Part shown: piece after piece, positions 1 to 12,230 of the stretch
How positions within the stretch are numbered: position 1 is the stretch's first letter
How the letters are laid out: each line of letters opens with the position of its first letter
Assembly: GCA_902729315.2 (NCBI GenBank)
Contig: LR746264.1
Location: forward strand, 6,039,878 to 6,103,877
DNA from: Spirodela intermedia
Lineage: Eukaryota > Streptophyta > Magnoliopsida > Alismatales > Araceae
Direction of reading: 5' to 3'
DNA: 64,000 bases
The notes under the pieces: generated by a model
What the model was told of the DNA's origin: nothing
Database searches by the model: none
Seen by the model: the letters and a program-made list of their open reading frames with translations, nothing else
Translations under genes and position numbers: made by a program

Positions 1-2696
1 TGTCTCCCATGGCACGTAGGATTGAATGCGGATGCGCAAGCAGGTGAAGCTCTGAAAGGAAAAATGACGAGAATGTGCAAAAAAACTGCAGGGAGTGTGA
101 TGAATCATATGAGCATTTTAAAGATATTATCGTTTGTAGATAGATATGTAGACTATTTAGATGAGTGTATACGTAATCTGTACGGGCATAGACGTCAGAG
201 TAGAAGGGCGGTATAGAGAGAGAAGATGAGGCGCGGGGGGAGAGAGCAAGGGAATGACTAGTCAAACGTCACTTCAAATGGCTGAAATCATAAGACAGTC
301 AGTGATGCGTCAATCAGCGGGATCCCATCTTCCTTTCTCTCCTCGGGAGTAGCTGCATTTAGTGCCTATGAGAGAAGACAGAGGAGAGGGAGGCTCGCAG
401 TGGAGAGAGAAAGTAACGAGGGAAAAGAGGGAGAGAAGCCTGGCGAGACGCCAGACGCTCTACGATCGCACGTGCTCCATCCCCACGCGCACCGGGGCTG
501 CCGTGCGCTGCACTTCTCTCCAGCTCTTCCCTCCGGTCGTTGTCTCTGTTTCTCACGTCTCCGTTTCGTAACTCTGCTACAGTCAACCTCCCCATCTGCT
601 TCTTCGTGGGGGAGCCCCACGCCAACCTCCCCCCCCCCCAGCCAAAGCCCTTGACAATCCCCCGATCCACGGTGGCGTGTGCATGGCCACCTCCCTCCTC
701 CCCCCACGGCTGGCGCGAGTCCCCGTAACTCGACAATATCGGCAGTCTGGGCGGGCCAGCGGCAGCTGCAGCTTGCTGCAGCAGCAGCTGAGCAGGAGAA
801 AAGAGACCGAACAGCTCTGGAGAGTAAGGGACTGGCCGTGACAGCCACGCGAAGCAGCGCTGCGGCCGAAGGTCGGGTTCATCATCCATGCCCTCCTTCA
901 TTTCTATTACTTCACCCCGTCCCTCTCTCTTCTGTTTTCTTTTCTCCCTATTAAGTGACCCCGGTAGTCTGCGGAAGCTGAGCCTCGCGACGAGCACAGC
1001 ACAGGGTCATTCCTCACCGCGACAATGGGCTGGATCTGCACTACTGTTGAAGAAGGCCTCCAGTTCCTCCCACTGTGTGCCGAGTCCTCTCTCCACTGAG
1101 TATTATTCTCTCGCTCGGTCCGTTTCTACCGTCTTATTCCTTTCACGGGGACGTCTCTGTGTTGTTTCTGCCTCCTCCTTCCCCACCTGGCGTCCGTCTC
1201 CGGGGAAGTACAAGAAGCCTGATTGCGGCCGTCCCGACCATCTCCCAGGACCTTCGTCGACGAGAAGAAGACACTGCCGAGACACTGTGCGGAGCACAGC
1301 AACAACAGCGGGCTTCTGATACCTTAGCCTCTCAGTTCGACTGATGCCTAGTCGAGCTCTCTAACTCAAAATCAAATCGAGCACCTTCAGATTGATTGGG
1401 TAAAAGATTGTTCAAACATACAAGTATTTTCTATTCATATCCGATGGGTTTTTAAGTTGACCAATTTAACATTTCTGGAGATACGACTATATTACCTCTA
1501 TCTTTGTGTTCAACACGCATCAATCCAAACCTGACGAAATTAAAAGAGCTCAACGTTAATTGTTTTAGGATTAACTAGACGTATCGCTAGCCGTCTGAGA
1601 CTGTTTCCGTTGGATAACTAGAATGGGAGATCTTCCAGTCGAGAAGATCCATATGCTTTCTTTAATGATTAGATAAACCAATGGTTTGCTTCTGGATAAG
1701 ATATCTTTATGGATGGGAGTAAGCTCAATCCAGAATATTGGATCACACCTTAACAGTGAACCGCCCCGTCCACTGAGAGAATGGGTGGAGCAAGCCTAGA
1801 AGAGTCTGTAGCCGTACCCTTCCGTTAAAAGACTTGTGTGTATTGGGCAGCGATACCATAGAGTAGGGTTAACAAGAAAACCCGAGGCGGAGAGGCAGAG
1901 AAAGGAGATCTGACAGTAGAAACAGCATATTCCATGTTTCTCCGACTAAGAACCGATCGATGCACAGCCTTTGTTGTAATTTCCTTCTCAAGTCTTCCCT
2001 CCCTCTGTCTCTGTCTCTCCCGGGTAGGGGATAGACAGGAGAAAACACCCATTGAGAGGGGAGGGGTATAATAATAATTTGGTCGTCGTACTGGGGCAGA
2101 GCCACGTTGAAGTAAATATTTCCTGTCCTGTTTTCTTCCATTATTTATATTGTCCCAGCCGCCCAGCACAGCCATCCAAATTGCTCTCCTTTTCTCTCTC
2201 ATCGTCTGAGTCCTCTCTCTCTCTCTCTCTCTCTGTCGCTCCCTTCTCCCTCTCCCTCTATCTCTCTCTAGAGGAGCAGGGATGGGGAAAAAAAATCTCA
2301 CCGCACCAGATGGGGATATATCCGCTCATCGGCGGGAGGTTCTAAAAGCAGGAGAAGCGGCAGCGGAACAGTAGGCCGGAGGAGAGGAAGGAGCACCGTC
2401 AATAACAGAAACTGATCCGGACGAGGAGACACCAACAGCCGGTTGAGCGCGAAGCACCACTTCCCCCCTCCATCCTTCATCTTCCTCCTAAGCTCCCTCT
2501 TCATTCTGTCTGTCTGTCTCTCTCTCAGTCATCGAATCGCCTTCTTCTCATCCTCTGGTAGCTGTGCCAATAGTGCGGGTTGATTGTGCAAGTGTACTGT
2601 AACGCGCAGAGAGAGAGAGAGGGTAGGGCTGGGTTTGCAGCCCGAGAGAGAAAGAGGGAGATAGGGAAAGAGGAAGAAAGAGAATTGGATCAAGGG
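1..2696. other. Upstream and leader region of the BOP-like gene
   Basis: No coding region is supported here. Short open frames at 359-1344 overlap on both strands, have low-complexity Ser/Pro/Arg content and resemble nothing I know. The stretch from about 1800 to 2690 is rich in CT/GA runs, notably 2212-2234 and a GA-rich segment at about 2608-2690 just before the start codon. It is probably promoter plus 5' UTR. GA/CT repeats are known binding sites for plant BASIC PENTACYSTEINE (GAGA-binding) factors; their use here is inference. Confidence 0.5.
2212..2234. repeat. CT microsatellite upstream of the BOP-like gene
   Basis: An uninterrupted CT dinucleotide run of about 23 bases, inside a wider pyrimidine-rich tract on the plus strand. 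It lies about 460 bp upstream of the start codon at 2697. Confidence 0.9.
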
Positions 2697-4941
2697 ATGA
2701 GCTTGGAGGAGTCTCTCAAGTCTCTGTCGCTGGACTACCTCAACCTGCTCATCAATGGGCAGGCCTTCAGTGACGTCACCTTCAGCGTCGAGGGCCGGCT
2801 TGTCCACGCCCATCGCTGCATCCTCGCCGCCCGCTCTCTCTTCTTCCGCAAGTTCTTCTGCGGCGCTGAGCCGCCGCCGCATGGCGGCACGGGCCTCTTT
2901 CTTGATCAGGGTCACAACCACCACCGCGGCCCCTTGTCGCCGTCCTCGTCTTCAGCCTCCTCTCCGAGGGGCAGCGGTGGGATGGGGAATTCGCCAGTTG
3001 TACCGGTAAACTCAGTGGGGTACGAGGTGTTCCTGCTGCTATTGCAGTTTCTGTACAGTGGACAGGTGTCGATTGTGCCGCAGAAGCACGAAGCTCGCCC
3101 CAATTGCAGCGAGAGGGGGTGCTGGCATACCCATTGCACCTCCGCCGTCGACCTCGCCCTCGACACCCTCGCCGCCGCCCGCTCGTTTGGGATAGAACAA
3201 CTGGCACTCCTTACGCAGGTCTCACGCTCTCTCTCCTTTCCCCCTCTCTTATCACTTCTAATCTTCTCCTCCTTCCTCATTCCATGCTTATTCTTAGCTT
3301 CACTTCATGTCCATTTATGATCTATATTATTGATTCTCGTCCACATACTGTCGAGAATTTTCCCACTTTTTCATGTGGGTTATTACCTAAATTGGGCTTT
3401 CTAGTGCATCAGATATGGCGTGTTCTTTTCCGCCGTCATCCATTTCGTCCTTCATGAGCTTGACTTTTGAATCCTTTCGTCAAGAATCCTCCTCCGTCTC
3501 TCTCTCTCTCACTCACTCTCGTACGACCTCGACGAAAGACTTCCGCCATCGACTGTTTGCTTTCGCCTGGTTCTTCTTTATCCAGAAACGACCCCTCCGG
3601 TGTTTGCATCGGCAGCCCCTTCTCAGTGATGGACTTTCTTCGACAAACACTTCAAAACCGTACACTGGTGTAAGCCTACTCTTATTTCTCCCGCGATATC
3701 TTTTCGCTACATAGGTGAAAATTTGTCAATCCTCATTGACCTTGTTCATCATTTTCTGTTGCCCCTTTCCTCAACGTCCTCCTTTCTCCTCTCCTCTCCT
3801 ATCACACAAACTCCGACAACTCTCTCTCTCTCTCTCTCTGTGTATCAACTCATTATCAGACCTTCAAACTGGATCTTACATTTTATGCGAGCATCTGATT
3901 TAGGAAACGTATTTACAGAAGCAGCTGGCTAGCATGGTGGAGAAGGCGTCGATAGAGGATGTGATGAAGGTTCTGATGGCGTCGCGGAAGCAGGACATGC
4001 ACCAGTTATGGAGTACCTGCTCCCACCTCGTTGCCAAGTCGGGTCTTCCCCCGGACGTCCTCGCCAAGCACCTTCCCATCGACGTGGTGGCCAAGCTCGA
4101 GGAGCTCCGCCTCAAGTCCTCGCTAGTCCGGCGCTCCTCCTTCATGCAGCCGCAGCACCACCATCAGCACCAGCTCCACCCTTCTCTCGACATCTCCGGC
4201 AGCGCCTCGGCCGAAATGGAGGAGCACCAGAAGATACGCCGCATGCGTCGCGCCCTCGACTCGTCAGATGTGGAGTTGGTCAAGTTGATGGTCATGGGGG
4301 AGGGGCTGAACCTCGACGCCGCACTTGCTCTACACTACGCCGTCGAGAACTGCAGCCGGGAGGTGGTCAAGGCCCTGCTGGAACTCGGCGCTGCCGACGT
4401 CAACTACCCCGCAGGCCCCGCCGGCAAGACCCCTCTCCACGTTGCTGCCGAGATGGTCTCCCCTGATATGGTGGCGGTGCTCCTCGACCATCACGCCGAC
4501 CCCAATATCCGCACCATCGACGGCGTTACCCCGCTCGACGTTCTCCGCAACCTGACCTCCGACTTCCTCTTTAAGGGTGCTGTTCCTGGGCTCGCACACA
4601 TCGAGCCCAATAAACTCAGGCTCTGCCTCGAGTTGGTTCAGTCGGCGGCTCTCGTCCTCTCAAGGGAGGAAGCCGGCGGCGGCGGGACAAACCTAAATGC
4701 AGGAATCTATCCTCCGGCAGTCGGCGGCGGAGAGCCCAGCAGCAGCAGCAACAACAGCAGTAGCAGTAACATGGTCAACCTGAACTTGGATTCAAGAATG
4801 GTCTACTTAAACCTTGGTATGGCGGCTGCGGCTCAGCTAGGGTGCAAGATTCACGACGGTGGTGAGGACGGCGGGGGGAATAGGTCCCAAGGCGGCGGCG
4901 GGATCGGGTCATCCTCCATTTACTCCCATGGCTTCCCCTAG
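2697..4941 (+). CDS. BOP: BLADE-ON-PETIOLE-like BTB/POZ-ankyrin transcriptional co-regulator (NPR5/6 type)
   Basis: Two exons, 2697-3218 and 3919-4941, with GT at 3219 and AG at 3917-3918, give 514 residues (Arabidopsis BOP1/2 are about 480-490). The BTB/POZ domain lies at about residues 18-125, starting SDVTFSVEG and split by a Ser/Gly-rich insert at 60-105. A C2HC zinc-finger-like cluster follows (C137, C142, H144, C147). Ankyrin repeats span about 287-384, with GKTPLHVAAEMVSPDMVAVL the clearest. The C-terminus is low-complexity (poly-Gly, poly-Ser/Asn) but keeps the family motif LDSRMVYLNLG at about 464-474. BOP proteins act in nucleus and cytoplasm as non-DNA-binding co-regulators with TGA bZIP factors, and as CUL3 adaptors, at lateral-organ boundaries. 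The Met at 2697 is chosen because the family begins MSLEESLKSLSLDYLNLLING; the open frame runs further upstream, but that part is low-complexity leader. Identity is very secure; BOP1 versus BOP2 is not decidable. Confidence 0.95.
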
Positions 4942-7900
4942 ACGCTCATTGCTGCTACTCTCCTGCTGCACGCCATGTTAGCGGCTCGCCTACCATTAGT
5001 ACTACCATCAGCAATACATTTTTCTTAATACGAGGTCTTCCGCTTCTTCTCCTGTCTCCTAGCATGTGAATCCCTGCAGATACATCTCCTCTCTGTTAGG
5101 CTCGTGAATGCCCAAGGCTAGCATACCAGGACAATCAAAAAGAGAGAAAGATATAGAATCTTATAGCTTGAAGACAAGCGGGAGGGCCGGAGTCGGACGA
5201 ACCTGCTACTCAGATGACGATGATTATGAAGTCATAGTTGCCATCAACATCACCCAAATCTTATTTTCGGTTTTTTGGGTTTTATTATATTTAAGAGATT
5301 CCAGAATCTCTCAGTTCAAAATTCCGAAATTGTCCTAATTTGATGTTGACGCACGGATGCTTGTGAAATTGTCTACTACCATATTTCTTCCTAGAAAGAC
5401 ATCCTTGCAATTATATATCCTAGGTACAAGTCTTTCCAGGCAAGTGTGTGAACTCTCTCTCTCCGTATGCACCCTTATCTCCCTCCGATCAGGACACACT
5501 GTAAACAGTTCTTTGTGTTCGAGAATGACATGTATTTTAGACCTTTCCTCGCCCTTCTCCCTCCCTCTCTCTATAAGTCACTTGTGCAGCAAAAGGTAAG
5601 TGAAATCCTTTCTTGGATGAGTCGCCTTTTATGTTAATTTCTCATAACTGATGATGTAAAATAAGGTTGGACAAAGTTCTTAACATATTTAGAATAAACT
5701 TTGGGGAAATCTTATCATTTTTTTGCCTAATTAATTGTCATTTAAAAACAAAGAAATGTCCCTATTTTTGCTCGCCCTGTTCTCAGGGGTCTAGCCGTGT
5801 GGAGTCACCTAACCCTATATTCTTATGGATGACTAGATAGCCGTGTCGTCCAGCTCCTTACATCGACCACCCTCCATATCTCCTCCGGTGGGGTTCCAAA
5901 AGTGTGGCCAGGGTGAGGCGATGGCTCGGGAGACAAGCAGAATCTAAGTGAACGTTGAATGACGGGGGAGATGCAGGTCACTTTTTCACTCTGGCTTGTC
6001 ACGACCCCGTTTGTTTTCTTGTCATTTATCTAACCTCAGGCGCCCGTGCTACACATAAGCCTCGTGTTTTGTCTCCCCTCTTGCTCTCTCTCCCTGCCCC
6101 ACACTCCCCCTATCCCCCCTCTCTCTTTCAGAATGTATTATATAAACGAATAGAGTATTGGCAGGCCAATCTTCTTACCCTCGCCTGTCGAACCCTTTAG
6201 TTTTATCGCCATCTAACTGTTATCAGTAACACTGTTTTGTCTACTACCTCTCTCTCTCTCTGTTACACAACGCGGGTTTTCGACTCTGAAGTATAAACTT
6301 CTCCTTCTAAGTGCACACATGTAGGCATAGCTTCATCTCACGAAATGCCTCTCTAAGCTTGCCTATCCACGACTGCCTGGGCCTTTATTACTAGGACTGC
6401 TCTGAAGCAGGGAGAACTCAGATTCTTTTGTCCTTTCCAGTGCCTCTCTGCCTTATGAATGAATGGTTATTCAAATATAACAGGCCTTCACTTGGGGGTA
6501 CGGGAGGGCATCGCATGTCCTACATTGCAAGAGAAGGCAAATGAGCTGTCTCCTCCTACAGCGCTCGTAGGCCATGGGTTTTTCTACAGAGCCTTCCCAT
6601 GCAGCAAGCCGGCGCCTTTTAGCCGTTTAGGCTAGTTTTTTATATTAGAATATACGCACTGGGCTCTACGCAGATGAATGGCCTGTCTCACCGCGGTGCA
6701 ACATTGAATGTGACCTGACGACGCTCTAACAGATCGATGTTTTTGCCTAAATCCGGATCCCATTCTCCGATCCACTTTCTCGCTCTTCTTTTCTCCTTCA
6801 TGAGCCGTTGAGAGGGAGAGAGAGAGAGAGAGAGAGTCAAACTGTATCTGCCTGCTCCTCGGGCGCTTTATGTCTTAGCACATGCAAATCTTGACCGCAA
6901 CAGTGTGCCTCTGTCTATCCCTCTCTCTCTCTCGTTCGCTTTCTCTCTAGTCTACGGCACATGACAAAGCTACTCTTTCGCTACATGTTTATTTATACAT
7001 CTATCTGTCTACCTACTTCTAGATTAATCTATCTGCTTGTCTTTATATCTGTCTGAAAAAAACATCCTTCTCTGGAATCTCTTGTTCATGTTCATTGTGA
7101 ATTCAAAACAAGGGGGAGATGGATGAAGGTGGCCGTGAGATCCAGGTTCATCCCCTCAGATGCTCGTCATCCTCCACGTTCTAACGCCTCCAGTTTCATC
7201 TTTGAATATATTTTCCCCCTTTGTTCTTGGAAATGTTACGCTGAACGACATGGAACCCAAGACTCCGCGGCCCCTTCAGTCTCATCTAATTGAAAAACTA
7301 AAATTATATGACAATAAAGATTCATAAACACCGAAGGGGCTTCCGGCTTCTCGTGTCCTTCAAAAACCGAGTCAGATTCTGAATAACAGCGTAGTTTGCT
7401 CAGCGCGCAGTCAGTTCGATTGCCACGAATCTCTCTCTCTCTCTCCTCATTTGATTTTTTTATATTCTTGCACTAAAGTTTATACTTCTTTTACCGATTT
7501 CAATAACCGTTCACATGGAACTAGAGGTGAACAGTCTCTGCCATGAAGGCTCCTTAAGAGAGTAGGGATTGTTGTTGTTAACGGTCTACCGGGCTATTGA
7601 AATTTAGTTGCCAAAACATATTTCTACATATGAACGTAAGATCAACGAGCGTTTCGTACTGCTCACAAAATTTGTACGCTTCTGTAAAATTCCATAGTAT
7701 GATGGCTGCCTGATTCATTGAAAGTTAAAGAAAGAGTATGATGCGTGCTTGATCCACTCACTAAATAGACTGTGTAGATCGATTTAATCTCTACCCAGTG
7801 ATATCTGATAGTTACGCACCACACTGTGACAATCTCTTTCTCGAATGTTATCTCACAAGCAATCATAGAGCTACTCCGACCACAATTATGCAATAATGTA

Positions 7901-8280
7901 TAAACTAATACGAGGATCGAACGGTTAGCTTGAGAGACTAATGGTAGAATCTCAGATCATATGCTATTTGTATATCATATTATTTATTCATTTTAATCCA
8001 TTTTATTGGAACTTCGAATTTGTAGTAAGATGAAGTCTCATTCTCTCGGTTGAAAGAAAAACTCAGAAAATAAATGGACTGCTGGATCTCCACGAAACCT
8101 AGACCCTCAGCTTCTAGATTAATTTATTGCCCACCAGCTTCCCTTAAATTATAAGTCATCCAGGAGCACAACTTCAGCTCCCAGATCGTCTTGTGGCTAT
8201 CGTCGGGTCAACATTGGAGATATGCAGTAACAATGATAAAACCTTGTAGTTATAAATATCAAGCAATGTGAAGAGCACCC
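4942..8280. other. Intergenic region downstream of the BOP-like gene
   Basis: I see no supportable gene. The first few hundred bases are probably 3' UTR of the BOP-like gene. Short frames at 5108-5338, 5357-5599 and 5955-6200 have no recognisable domain. CT/GA runs occur at about 6246-6261, 6816-6836 and 7431-7446. The rest is unremarkable AT-moderate sequence. Confidence 0.4.
6816..6836. repeat. GA microsatellite
   Basis: A pure GA dinucleotide run of about 21 bases in the intergenic region, with no gene attached. Confidence 0.85.
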
Positions 8281-10139
8281 AGTACTTGCAGCCTATGGAA
8301 TACGGCAGTAGGGTGGGTAGAGCCTACCTCCTAAATGACGGAATGACCCAGGTTCATACCGCTCTCACCATAGAGGTAGTCACTGCGTGACGAGACGAAA
8401 TCATAGCCAAATTCCTCTAATTCTTAGTTGTTCAGTGTAACTTTATAATGGTTGTTTACCAGGAGAGTGAATGGATTTTATCTACCTGGGAAGTCTCCAC
8501 TCAGCCTATGTGGATTTGAAACTAAGAAATAGATGAAGAATAGAAATAATAAAGGGTTTTCAACCAGACCATATCTGAATAGGCTGTATGTGATGGGAAA
8601 TGCTATATAATAGTTTAGCATTTCATAAGCGCAAGAGAGCATTTGTTTGTATAACTAAACTCCCACTCTCAGTCGAATGGTTTTTAGTTAGATGACCCAA
8701 CAACTCTACCACAATCTGACCCACTTTTTAGTATCTTAAGAAAAAAGAATCCAATTCAACAGATCCGATTCAATCCGCATTTTGTCCGACCTGGTGATCC
8801 TATTTTGGGTTAAGTCAAGAAATATGAAACCAGGCATTGATGGTACGGAGTTAGGATCCGACCTGGCCCATAAATCAAGTAGTTGGGCTGATTACCCTTT
8901 TGCGTGTGCACCCAGAAAATTAGTCACGTTATTGCGATCACAAGCCCTCTGGGCGAAACCAGTTCAATCAGAATCGGACTTTGTTCCACTGAACGTTCTA
9001 AGTTTTTATCACAGAAAAACAACATCTACTTTATTCATGGTGCCTTTATCACGAGATGCTCCCCAGGCGACTGATTTTCCATGAGAATCTGATACTAATG
9101 TAGCCTCTATAGACCGACACTTCCGACGATTGATGGACTCTCAAGGACGTATCTTGGACTAGGTTCATTCTGAATAAGCAATTATTGTCGCTAAGAGTTT
9201 ACACTTTGATGTCAACCAGCAGAGATAGAATGCTGAATGTCAAAAGGCTATCATTGAGTAGATCTTTAAATAACAACGAGGTCTACTATCTCCCAATTTT
9301 CTGGTTGAGAATGATAACAAATTCATTCATGGAAATTGGTCTCTTCTCATAATGAACAGAACCAAAGAATGGCCACACACAAGTAAATGATAGTGTTCTC
9401 AGATTTGTTTGAAAATGGTTGCATCTGCAGTTGTTAACACTTTAATAGTCAATTAATTAATGTGTTTCATCATTTTTTAAAAATACAATTTTATTTTTGT
9501 GCACATAATTTTATATCCAGAATGCTGACCATATTTTTCAATTTTTTTAGTTTATCAGTTTTAAACTTTTAAAAGACAATTGTTGGATGTCTTGTCTTGT
9601 GTTGCATGAGCCATAGAATTTCTTCTTAATTTCCTAGGCCACCTTAAAATTCTTACATAGTATGATGAAAACTTATAAAAATGCTCAAAGTTGATCTTAA
9701 TAAGGGAAATGCATAGTCAATGTAACAAAAACAAAGTTAATAGCCTAGTATTACTTACTAGAGCTTCAACTATTTTTCTCTAGTAGTTCATATGTAAGGT
9801 TATCTCATTAGTTCAACACATACTTTGCTTGTATCACATAAAAAATAAAATAAAATGTTTGTGGATTCGATAATATGGACTTTCACATGGGATGAGCACT
9901 TTCTTAGCATACATCCCATCCCACCTTTGAGGCACTTGGTGTGTTTATCCCCCTCCTTACACTTCTACGTATAAGATCTAAACTAGTAATGAAATCTTAG
10001 GAACTTAACATTATGGTAAGATAAAAAGCGATTCAAAGGGAGAGAAAGAGATAGACAAAGTAGAAATATCACCTTAATGGTCGACCCACGAAAAAAGAAA
10101 AAGAAAACTCCATCACTAAGTGAAAAATATACCATCTAG
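8281..10139. other. Gene-poor region, possible SINE-like fragment near its start
   Basis: The segment at about 8306-8385 has a faint tRNA-like look: GGGTAGAGCCTACC resembles an A box and CCAGGTTCATACC resembles a B box. It does not fold as a complete tRNA in my hands and there is no clear A-tail. The open frame at 8782-9084 matches nothing I know. From about 9450 onward the sequence becomes AT-rich and looks like transposon-derived spacer. Confidence 0.25.
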
Positions 10140-11624
10140 ATATTTGATAAGTCTTCATTATCATGAGTTAATAATTAGTAAATAATATAGTTTTAGCCTT
10201 AACTCATGATAAATAGACTTATATTTATGTTAAAATGTGAAAAGTGGTTTTCAATTGATTAATGTGAATTTTTGGGTAATTATGTGATTTTATATGAATT
10301 TATATGATTTTTATAGTCTTACTTTTGAGATAAATGAAGAAAAAGAAAATAAAAATAAAAATAAAAATGGGGGGGACCCGCCGGCCAGTCGGGCCTGCAA
10401 GCGGGTCGGAAGCACAATCAGAGAGGAGCCGTGAGCAGGGGCTTGAGCGGCTAAAACCGATAGGGGCACATGTGGGCCACTTCCCTTCTACGTCACTGGT
10501 GGCCAGTCAACTGTGGGGCAAGGAGTGGTCGTACACGTGCGAGAAAGGGACTTGATCAAAAATATAATATTACTATATATTTGCCAGAAACTTCGACATA
10601 CAACCGATGTGGGACTAAATCCGCGTCACACCCTTCCCAAAAAGGGCAAGCAACTGGTGCGAGTTCGAATCCTCCTAGAGCCAAAACTCATATTTTTTAT
10701 CTGATTATCACAACTTTCCTGTAGATCATCGGTGAAGGATTAAGCAACTAGAATCGCTGGAAAAAGTCGTCATCAGAAAGAGGACGATTTGCCGGGAGAC
10801 GAGTCGCCACCTCCTGAGAGCGTACCGGATGCGATGAAGAGCCTCCTCTTGCTGTGCGAACTTGAGGATGAAGTTCCCTGACACGCGCCCCACCTCCATC
10901 CAACTCCTCTCCGTTAAGTGACAGCCGCCGGAGAGCCGCAAAGTTGTCGTCTTTCCGCTTCGCCGGGTGACAGCTGCTGGAGATGGTTTGATGACCCATT
11001 TTATTGATCTCTAGACTTCGCAAGGAGATCTAGAGATTGCCCACATCGTCCTTATCTAAGGAGAGCCTTCGAGGCCTGATAACATGCTATTTATGCATGT
11101 AATTATATAATTATTAATACAAATTAAGGCATTAATCATTACAAATATATGCATGTTATCATATTTTAAGTATATTTCTATCATTTTGTGTAAATTCATG
11201 TTATGATCTTAAAATACACCAAATTATGAATTATTATAAATAATTACACATTACAATCTTTAATCCTAATTATATTTATGATCATAATCATGTTTTAAGA
11301 GTGAAAATATGAGAGAAAAGATATTTATTAACATTTATGTATTTATATAAATTTATTTTATATAATACATAAATGTATAAAATTAATTAAAATTTATTCT
11401 CTTCTTATTTTAATAATTTGACCTTTTATAATGGTAGATTATTCAATTTTGAATCCAACAAAACAAATTTGAATTAATTTGGAGTCGTATTTTGAAAGTT
11501 ATGATTTTTACAATTTTATAGAATTTTCTGGATTTTTTCTGAATTTATTTATATTTATTTTCGATTTTTAAATGTTTTAAATTAATTAAAAAATCGCAGA
11601 AAGGGGTTATATGTCGCGCGTGTA

Positions 11625-11978
11625 CACGTGGATGCGACGTGGTACTCGGGGCCACGTGGCTCTGCCACGTGGACAGCACGCGGGCGCCTACGTGGTGCTG
11701 ATGTGACACGTGGCGTATTTATATTTACTATATATATTTATTTAATAAAGTATATAGGTCTTCCGATTATCGGAAGACAAAGTATTAATCCCTCTTAATC
11801 GTCATATCTTATATACCCGAATATACTCCTTTGTTTTTCCCGTGTGGGACTAAAGTCCCTTAGTTTTCTTATGTGCAGGACGTGTGGCGTGATCTCGTGC
11901 GTCCGATCGACATCGCGACAAATAGCATGCGTAGATCACGTGGAATCGAGGTCCACACGATCAGAGATCAACCACGTG
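11625..11978. promoter_or_regulatory. Cluster of six G-box (CACGTG) motifs in the solo LTR
   Basis: Perfect CACGTG occurs at 11625, 11653, 11666, 11707, 11937 and 11973, with a TACGTG at 11689. Five of these seven fall within 90 bp. G-boxes bind bZIP and bHLH factors and ACGT cores are typical of abscisic-acid-responsive elements. Since this sits about 230-570 bp upstream of the LTR TATA box, it is probably the enhancer part of the LTR U3. The regulatory role is inferred from motif density only. Confidence 0.6.
11758..11778. repeat. Perfect inverted repeat, 10-bp arms
   Basis: GTCTTCCGAT and ATCGGAAGAC are separated by a single T. It lies just downstream of the G-box cluster in the solo LTR. 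Confidence 0.85.
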
Positions 11979-12102
11979 CCTAAATACTCACTTAAGTGAA
12001 TAAATCGCGACCGTCTGATCGAGAGTTATAACGGTCCAGATTATTCACATCAGATGGACATCCAATCATATCTTAACTGCACGATCACGATCGGACGATC
12101 GT

Positions 12103-12122
12103 CGAATCGTCGCGACGATTCG
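12103..12122. repeat. Perfect 20-bp palindrome
   Basis: CGAATCGTCG is followed immediately by its reverse complement, with no spacer. It is about 80 bp upstream of the LTR TATA-like box, in sequence dense in CGAT/GATC words. Confidence 0.85.
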
Positions 12123-12198
12123 TGAAGAGGCGTCTCATCGTGATCGTCCATCGCGATCAACTCCATCAGATCGGACGGCCACGATCATTTCCGAATTT

Positions 12199-12230
12199 TA
12201 TAAAATCCGTTCTTCGCGACGGAAGAACGG
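12199..12230 (+). promoter_or_regulatory. TATA-like box and start-site hairpin of the solo LTR
   Basis: TATAAAA at 12199-12205 is followed directly by a perfect 9-bp hairpin: CCGTTCTTC at 12207-12215, six-base loop, GAAGAACGG at 12222-12230. The hairpin falls where transcription would begin about 25-30 bp after the TATA box, i.e. near the U3/R border. The promoter assignment is inference from position within the LTR. Confidence 0.5.

Noticed and set aside
359-1344. Cluster of open frames on both strands
   Set aside because: Frames overlap in all directions, are low-complexity, and match no family; typical of GC-rich non-coding sequence.
2529-3280. Minus-strand open frames opposite BOP exon 1
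   Set aside because: Shadows of the GC-rich BTB exon on the other strand.
10655-10686. GAGTTCGAATCCTCCTAGAGCC, like a tRNA T-loop and 3' end
   Set aside because: The T-stem does not pair and no acceptor stem or anticodon arm is found upstream; it lies inside repeat R.
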